Origin: CAZBUB01 sp964494985
GTDB taxonomy: Bacteria; Desulfobacterota; Desulfovibrionia; Desulfovibrionales; Desulfothermaceae
Assembly: GCA_964494985.1 (NCBI GenBank)
Contig: CAZBUB010000002.1
Span: 69,436-133,435 of the forward strand
DNA: 64,000 nucleotides
Direction: 5' to 3'
In this document: positions 60,336 through 64,000 of the stretch, in pieces
How the letters are laid out: each line of letters starts with the position of its first letter
How positions within the stretch are numbered: the first letter of the stretch is position 1
Made by a program: the position numbers and the translations under genes
Notes under the pieces: generated by a model
What the model was told of the DNA's origin: nothing
Database searches by the model: none
Seen by the model: only the letters and a program-made list of their open reading frames with translations

Positions 60336-61113
60336 ATGCACAACATCAAGCGCATATTGAAGATAAGCACGATCCGATCCAAGTTTCTCCTGCCCACCCT
60401 GATCCTGTTTGCCGTGGTCATAGCTGGAATTATCTGTTATCTTTACACCAGCCAAAAAAATCTGCTCATACAGGAAATCAACAACTCCGCCATAAATGTT
60501 GGGGAATTCCACGCCCAGCATTTCAAGAACCACATGACCCCTGCCCTAAACAGCCTGCAGATGCTGCAAAACCATATAAAAGACGCGGCAGATCTTATGG
60601 ATCGGAAACAGGCAGAACATTACCTGCGCAGCACCTTGAACAGCCAGGAGAGCTTCACTGGGCTCTGGATCTGCTGAGAGGAGTTTGATCTACAAGGGAA
60701 CCTTAGCCCCTATGTCTACAGAGAGGACAATGACTTGCGCAGCAGCACCCTGGAGAATTTTCAAAATGATGACCACCGTGGCCGCGCCCATTATGGATAA
60801 CCAGGGCAAGGTTCTGGCTGTAGCAGGAATTGACCTCGGGCTGCAGGGCATGCAGGAGATGGTAGAGAATGTCCAACCCTTCCAGGAGCAAGGCTGCATC
60901 TTTTTGACTTCCTCCGAACAAAAGCTCGCGGCCCACCCGGTGCAGGACATGATCAACACCGAGGTAGCCCCTTACTTTGATCATCCTGACCAAGTCCGAT
61001 CTGCAATGCAGGCCAAGGAGCTCTACATGGACGACAAGGAGGCGGTGGGAGGCCAGGGAGAATTCTCCAGATTCTATCTGGTGCCTTTCCAGCTGGAGAC
61101 CAGAGAGACCTGA
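60336..61113 (+). pseudogene. Chemoreceptor (dCache-type sensor) pseudogene
   Basis: From the ATG at 60336 a basic N-terminus and a membrane helix (LLPTLILFAVVIAGIICYLY) lead into a periplasmic sensor region. A TGA at 60675-60677 breaks the frame after FTGLWIC; the same frame continues EEFDLQGNLSPYVYREDND. Near 60760 it moves to the frame that reads TTVAAPIMDNQGKVLAVAG (a typical dCache segment) and IDLGLQGMQEMVENVQP. A stop at 61111-61113 ends it, and the second membrane helix, HAMP and signalling domains are missing. At least two lesions plus a large 3' deletion mark it as dead. Confidence 0.75.
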
Positions 61114-61139
61114 TTCCTAGGGGTATCCGCACATTTTAT

Positions 61140-61349
61140 CCTGTCTGAGCATGAAAAAGCATGAACCTCATCATCAAGCCTGTCCGCTAAAAAATCCTCG
61201 GTCACCTCAAGATCTTATCGAGATTGAAGATTCAACCAAAACTGGGGTGACATACCGAAAAAACGTCCAAGCCAGAGAGCAGCATTCGCGGTAATGGATC
61301 TTTTCCCATGCACAATTTCATTTATGCGCCTGGGGGGCACACTTACATC
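61140..61349 (-). pseudogene. HigA-family antitoxin remnant
   Basis: Reading the minus strand from 61349 gives DVSVPPRRINEIVHGKRSIT, then ALWLGRFFGMSPQFWLNLQ, which is the central and C-terminal part of HigA/VapI-type XRE antitoxins. An in-frame TAA follows NLQSR, where the family usually has Tyr, and the frame then continues DLEVTEDFLADRL. The N-terminal ~25 residues of HigA are missing because the truncated sensor kinase gene ends at exactly this point. No HigB toxin is seen. Confidence 0.75.
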
Positions 61350-63343
61350 TGGTTAGAAGGCTCATCTTCGGCCAGAAGAATACGCAAGCTCTTTTTGGCC
61401 TTGTCTTTCAGGGGGCTGCTGCGAACATGCGCGGGGTCTTTATCAACAAGTGGCTTCAAGGGCAGGCAGACATGGAAAGAGGTTCCTTCCCCTGGAGTGT
61501 TCTCAACAGAAATATTGCCATTCATGAGGCCCACCAGTCTCTTGACGATGGACAGACCCAGCCCGGCCCCCTGGTATTTTCGGGTATAGGCATTTTCTGC
61601 CTGAACAAAAGGTTTGAACAACTGATCCAACTTATCGTCGTTCATTCCGATGCCGGTATCCGTAACAGAAATCAACACCCGCTGACTTCTTATGTCCTGC
61701 CCCACAACAGAGCACTCTACATTGATCCTGCCCTGCTCAGTAAATTTCAGGGCATTGCCCACCAGGTTGAACAGGATCTGCTGTATCCTGATTTTATCCC
61801 CTTTCATCTTCTTTGCAAGGGAGGAATCAATAGAGCACGTAAGAGCTATGCCTTTGTCTTGGGCAGTGCCCAAAAACAGCTCTCTCACGGAATCACATAC
61901 TTCCTGGAGATCAAGTTCCTCTTCCCGGATCTCCATTTGCCCCGCCTCAATCCTGGATAGATCCAGGATATCGGACAGAAGTCTGGTCAGCCTGTTGGCC
62001 GAAGAGATGGACATGTCAACATATTGTTCTTGCTCCTCATCCAAGCTGGTGGTTTGCAGCAGCTGCAGCATGCCCATGATGCCGTTCAAGGGGGTGCGGA
62101 TCTCATGGCTCATATTGGCCAGAAATTCAGACTTGGCCTGGTTGGCCGCCTCTGCCTGCTCCTTGGCCTGAACCATGGCCTGTTCCGACTGCTTGCGGTC
62201 AGTAATGTCCTGGACAATGGAATGCAGAAAACATCTTGCTTTTGTTTTAATTTTAGCGCTGAAGACCTCCACGTCCCGCAGCGACCCATCAGCAAGTCTG
62301 TGTTGAAATTCAAAGCGAACCCTTTGCCTGGTCCTGGCTTTGCTCATTGCCTGGGCGATTTCTTCTTCCGACAAGGTGTTGATTTGCTGAATTTTCATCT
62401 GTCGCAGCTGACTGCGGGACCACCCGTAAAATTCCGCTGCTGCAGGATTGGCATCAATGATTTCCCCGTTCTTGGGATCAAGCATCAGTTTGACTGCAGT
62501 ATGCTCTTCAAATATGGACCTGAAAAGCTGTTCGCTTTCACGCAGGGCCTCTTCCTCTTTGACCTGATCTGTGATGATCTCAGTATAGACAATAAAGCCA
62601 CCGATGGAGTTATCCGCCTCATACCAAGGCCGGCATTCCCATCGTGTCCATTCCAGGCTGCCGTCTTGGCGATAGAACGGATCACGGTCCGCGCTTAAGA
62701 CCTCTCCCTTCAACGCCCTGCTATGGATATCCCGCCATTTCTGGGGCAACTCAGGCATTACCTCATAATGGTGCCTGCCGATAACATCCCCTTGAATCTG
62801 GTACTGATCAAGATAGCTCTGGCTCACATACATGTATCGACAGTCCCTATCATGCACAGCAACTGCGCTATTGGCATGCTCAATAATATAACGCATTAAA
62901 TAATGGGACTGCTCAAGGGCTCTTTCAGCTTGCTTGCGCTGAGTAATGTCAATTGTGTAGCCTTGATACGCTACTATATTGCCAGCCTCATCCCGGACAG
63001 CCTTGGCATTGGTGGACACCCAGAAACTGGAGCCGTCCTTGCGCTTTAGCTGATACTCTAAATTGACAACCTCCCCATCCTGCTCTAAGCGACGTTGAAA
63101 CTCCTGCCTATCTTCCGGATATAAATAAAGCTGGGTGGCCATATCAGTAATAAGCTGGATAAGTTCATCAGGGTGGCTAAAGCCGTACATCCTGGCCAAT
63201 GCTTTATTGGCATACACAAACTGTCCCTTAGAGAGAGAGGTAAATACCCCAATAGGAGCATCCATCAACATTTCTCGATTATCCAGAATACAGAACTCTC
63301 CTGAATGATTACTAGAATTCAGATGGCATTTTTCCTCAGTCAT
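61343..63343 (-). CDS. PAS-domain hybrid-type sensor histidine kinase, truncated receiver
   Basis: 666 residues. Three PAS domains (about 25-130, 150-260, 275-385; each ends with an ITQRKQAERAL-type PAC motif) precede a HisKA domain with EFLANMSHEIRTPLNGIMG (phosphorylated His) and an HATPase_c domain with N-box FNLVGNALKF, G1 VTDTGIGM and G2 GAGLGLSIVKRL. After a linker the protein starts a receiver domain, RILLAEDEPSNQM, and stops after 13 residues at the HigA junction. It has no membrane helix. Kinase activity is probably retained, but the phosphotransfer domain is lost. GGAAG precedes the ATG. Confidence 0.88.
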   Translation of the reverse strand: MTEEKCHLNSSNHSGEFCILDNREMLMDAPIGVFTSLSKGQFVYANKALARMYGFSHPDELIQLITDMATQLYLYPEDRQEFQRRLEQDGEVVNLEYQLKRKDGSSFWVSTNAKAVRDEAGNIVAYQGYTIDITQRKQAERALEQSHYLMRYIIEHANSAVAVHDRDCRYMYVSQSYLDQYQIQGDVIGRHHYEVMPELPQKWRDIHSRALKGEVLSADRDPFYRQDGSLEWTRWECRPWYEADNSIGGFIVYTEIITDQVKEEEALRESEQLFRSIFEEHTAVKLMLDPKNGEIIDANPAAAEFYGWSRSQLRQMKIQQINTLSEEEIAQAMSKARTRQRVRFEFQHRLADGSLRDVEVFSAKIKTKARCFLHSIVQDITDRKQSEQAMVQAKEQAEAANQAKSEFLANMSHEIRTPLNGIMGMLQLLQTTSLDEEQEQYVDMSISSANRLTRLLSDILDLSRIEAGQMEIREEELDLQEVCDSVRELFLGTAQDKGIALTCSIDSSLAKKMKGDKIRIQQILFNLVGNALKFTEQGRINVECSVVGQDIRSQRVLISVTDTGIGMNDDKLDQLFKPFVQAENAYTRKYQGAGLGLSIVKRLVGLMNGNISVENTPGEGTSFHVCLPLKPLVDKDPAHVRSSPLKDKAKKSLRILLAEDEPSNQM

Positions 63344-63466
63344 ACAAGTCTTCCAATATAAGCTATATTTTATATGAATACATAGTATAGGCTACTGTCT
63401 TGCAAATCCTTTTTTAACTGTCCAGGACTTCTCTTGCTGGAGCTGATCCATCCTGCCCATTTATGA

Positions 63467-63583
63467 ATGCTTCTGCTTAAATTTTTGGATACAGACAAGG
63501 CCCTGGACTGGGTGCAGCGCACCTACTCCCATCATAACTCCTCATTTTGTGCCATGCACGAAAGAGATAAGAATGGGACCTAA
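63467..63583 (+). other. Short open frame, possible acetyltransferase fragment
   Basis: A 38-codon frame (MLLLKFLDTDKALDWVQRTY at its start) in the 356-base gap between the sensor kinase and the PIN gene. The DKALDWVQRT ... HERDKNG pattern faintly recalls the N-terminal part of RimL-type GNAT acetyltransferases. There is no clear ribosome binding site, and the remainder of such a domain is missing. The rest of the gap shows no gene. Confidence 0.2.
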
Positions 63584-63699
63584 TTACCAAAAATATGCAT
63601 TGCTTGAGATGGGTCATTTGTGAGTGTTGTAACCCACAGCATGTTATGCACTGAGTGAAAAAACTATAGAGAGGGAATTTTGCTTGCCTTAGTCAAGGC

Positions 63700-64000
63700 T
63701 CAAAGCCAACGCACCGAAACAAACGGCTCCATTGCATTGAATTCAGGATCTCCAGTAACAATGGTGGCAGAAAACTCCATTGCAGCTGCAGCAGCAAAAG
63801 CATCTGCATAGGACAGGGGATGTTTCGCTTTTATCCGAGCTGCTGCAAGAGCACGATCCTTATCTACCCCTGCTAGCTCCACGGACAATCCGGAAATATC
63901 CTCCACCACTGCCTGAGCTGTATCTGAACCCAACTTGCGGGAAATAATATAATATATTTCGCCCAGATTGATCACAGAAAGCAGGACTGTAACCTCTCCA
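63700..64000 (-). CDS. VapC-like PIN-domain toxin (partial, N-terminus outside window)
   Basis: The frame is open from the window edge to the stop at 63700, about 100 residues. SVINLGEIYYIISRKLG is the conserved second PIN helix region with its Glu, SYADAFAAAAAMEFSATIV holds the next acidic residue, and VTGDPEFNAMEP is the C-terminal GDxxF motif. These acidic residues coordinate Mg for RNA cleavage in VapC toxins. The first ~30 residues and any antitoxin gene would lie beyond the window. Its position beside a HigA remnant suggests a toxin-antitoxin-rich spot. Confidence 0.8.
   Translation of the reverse strand, partial: GEVTVLLSVINLGEIYYIISRKLGSDTAQAVVEDISGLSVELAGVDKDRALAAARIKAKHPLSYADAFAAAAAMEFSATIVTGDPEFNAMEPFVSVRWL

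Overview
The window reads like the chromosome of a sulfate-reducer-type bacterium, most likely Desulfovibrionales or a close relative. This is inferred from family content and gene order only: a MucR/Ros regulator outside the alphaproteobacteria, an XRE-cupin gene paired with an acyl-CoA synthetase, the Smr-FtsY-ComEA arrangement, and remnants of MttB-like and FmdE-like C1 genes. There is no rRNA operon, CRISPR array, prophage or intact insertion sequence. One tRNA gene is present (initiator tRNA-Met).

Layout. 0-7.5 kb: housekeeping genes (two exported proteins, miaA, coaD, rsmD, a degenerate receiver protein, Smr, ftsY, a ComEA-like protein). 7.6-12.8 kb: a decaying accessory stretch with an MttB-family pseudogene, an RpiR-family pseudogene, an intact DUF166 gene, three small lipoprotein genes, an FmdE-like pseudogene and two copies of a short palindromic repeat. 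13.0-27.3 kb: a colinear alpha-glucan/trehalose block (TreS-maltokinase fusion, GlgB, TreZ, a GH57/DUF3536 protein, TreY, MalQ) behind a near-consensus promoter, followed by an XRE-cupin regulator and an acyl-CoA synthetase. 30-38.7 kb: rarD, an R3H ATPase, a rhodanese, then the classic rpmH-rnpA-yidD-yidC-jag-mnmE group on the minus strand, and tRNA-fMet. 39-46 kb: an AEC transporter, a TrmO-like protein, a KhtT/KhtU-like K+/H+ efflux pair, an AsmA-family protein, greA and mucR.

46.3-60.1 kb is the most notable region. Ornithine cyclodeaminase-type LOR/SDH protein, cyanophycin synthetase, cyanophycinase, a plant-type asparaginase/isoaspartyl peptidase and a bifunctional PutA are clustered with two paralogous, uncharacterised ATP-grasp enzymes and a CocE/NonD (S15-type) hydrolase. 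Together they outline a nitrogen-storage cycle: Asp+Arg to cyanophycin, to beta-Asp-Arg, to Asp+Arg, (to ornithine), to proline, to glutamate. The Arg-to-ornithine step is not visible, and the two ATP-grasp proteins and the hydrolase have no assigned place. With the glucan/trehalose block, this suggests an organism that invests in both carbon and nitrogen reserves.

60.1-64 kb is rearranged: a broken chemotaxis-receptor gene, a HigA-like antitoxin remnant joined directly to the truncated end of a hybrid sensor kinase, and a partial VapC-like PIN toxin at the window edge.
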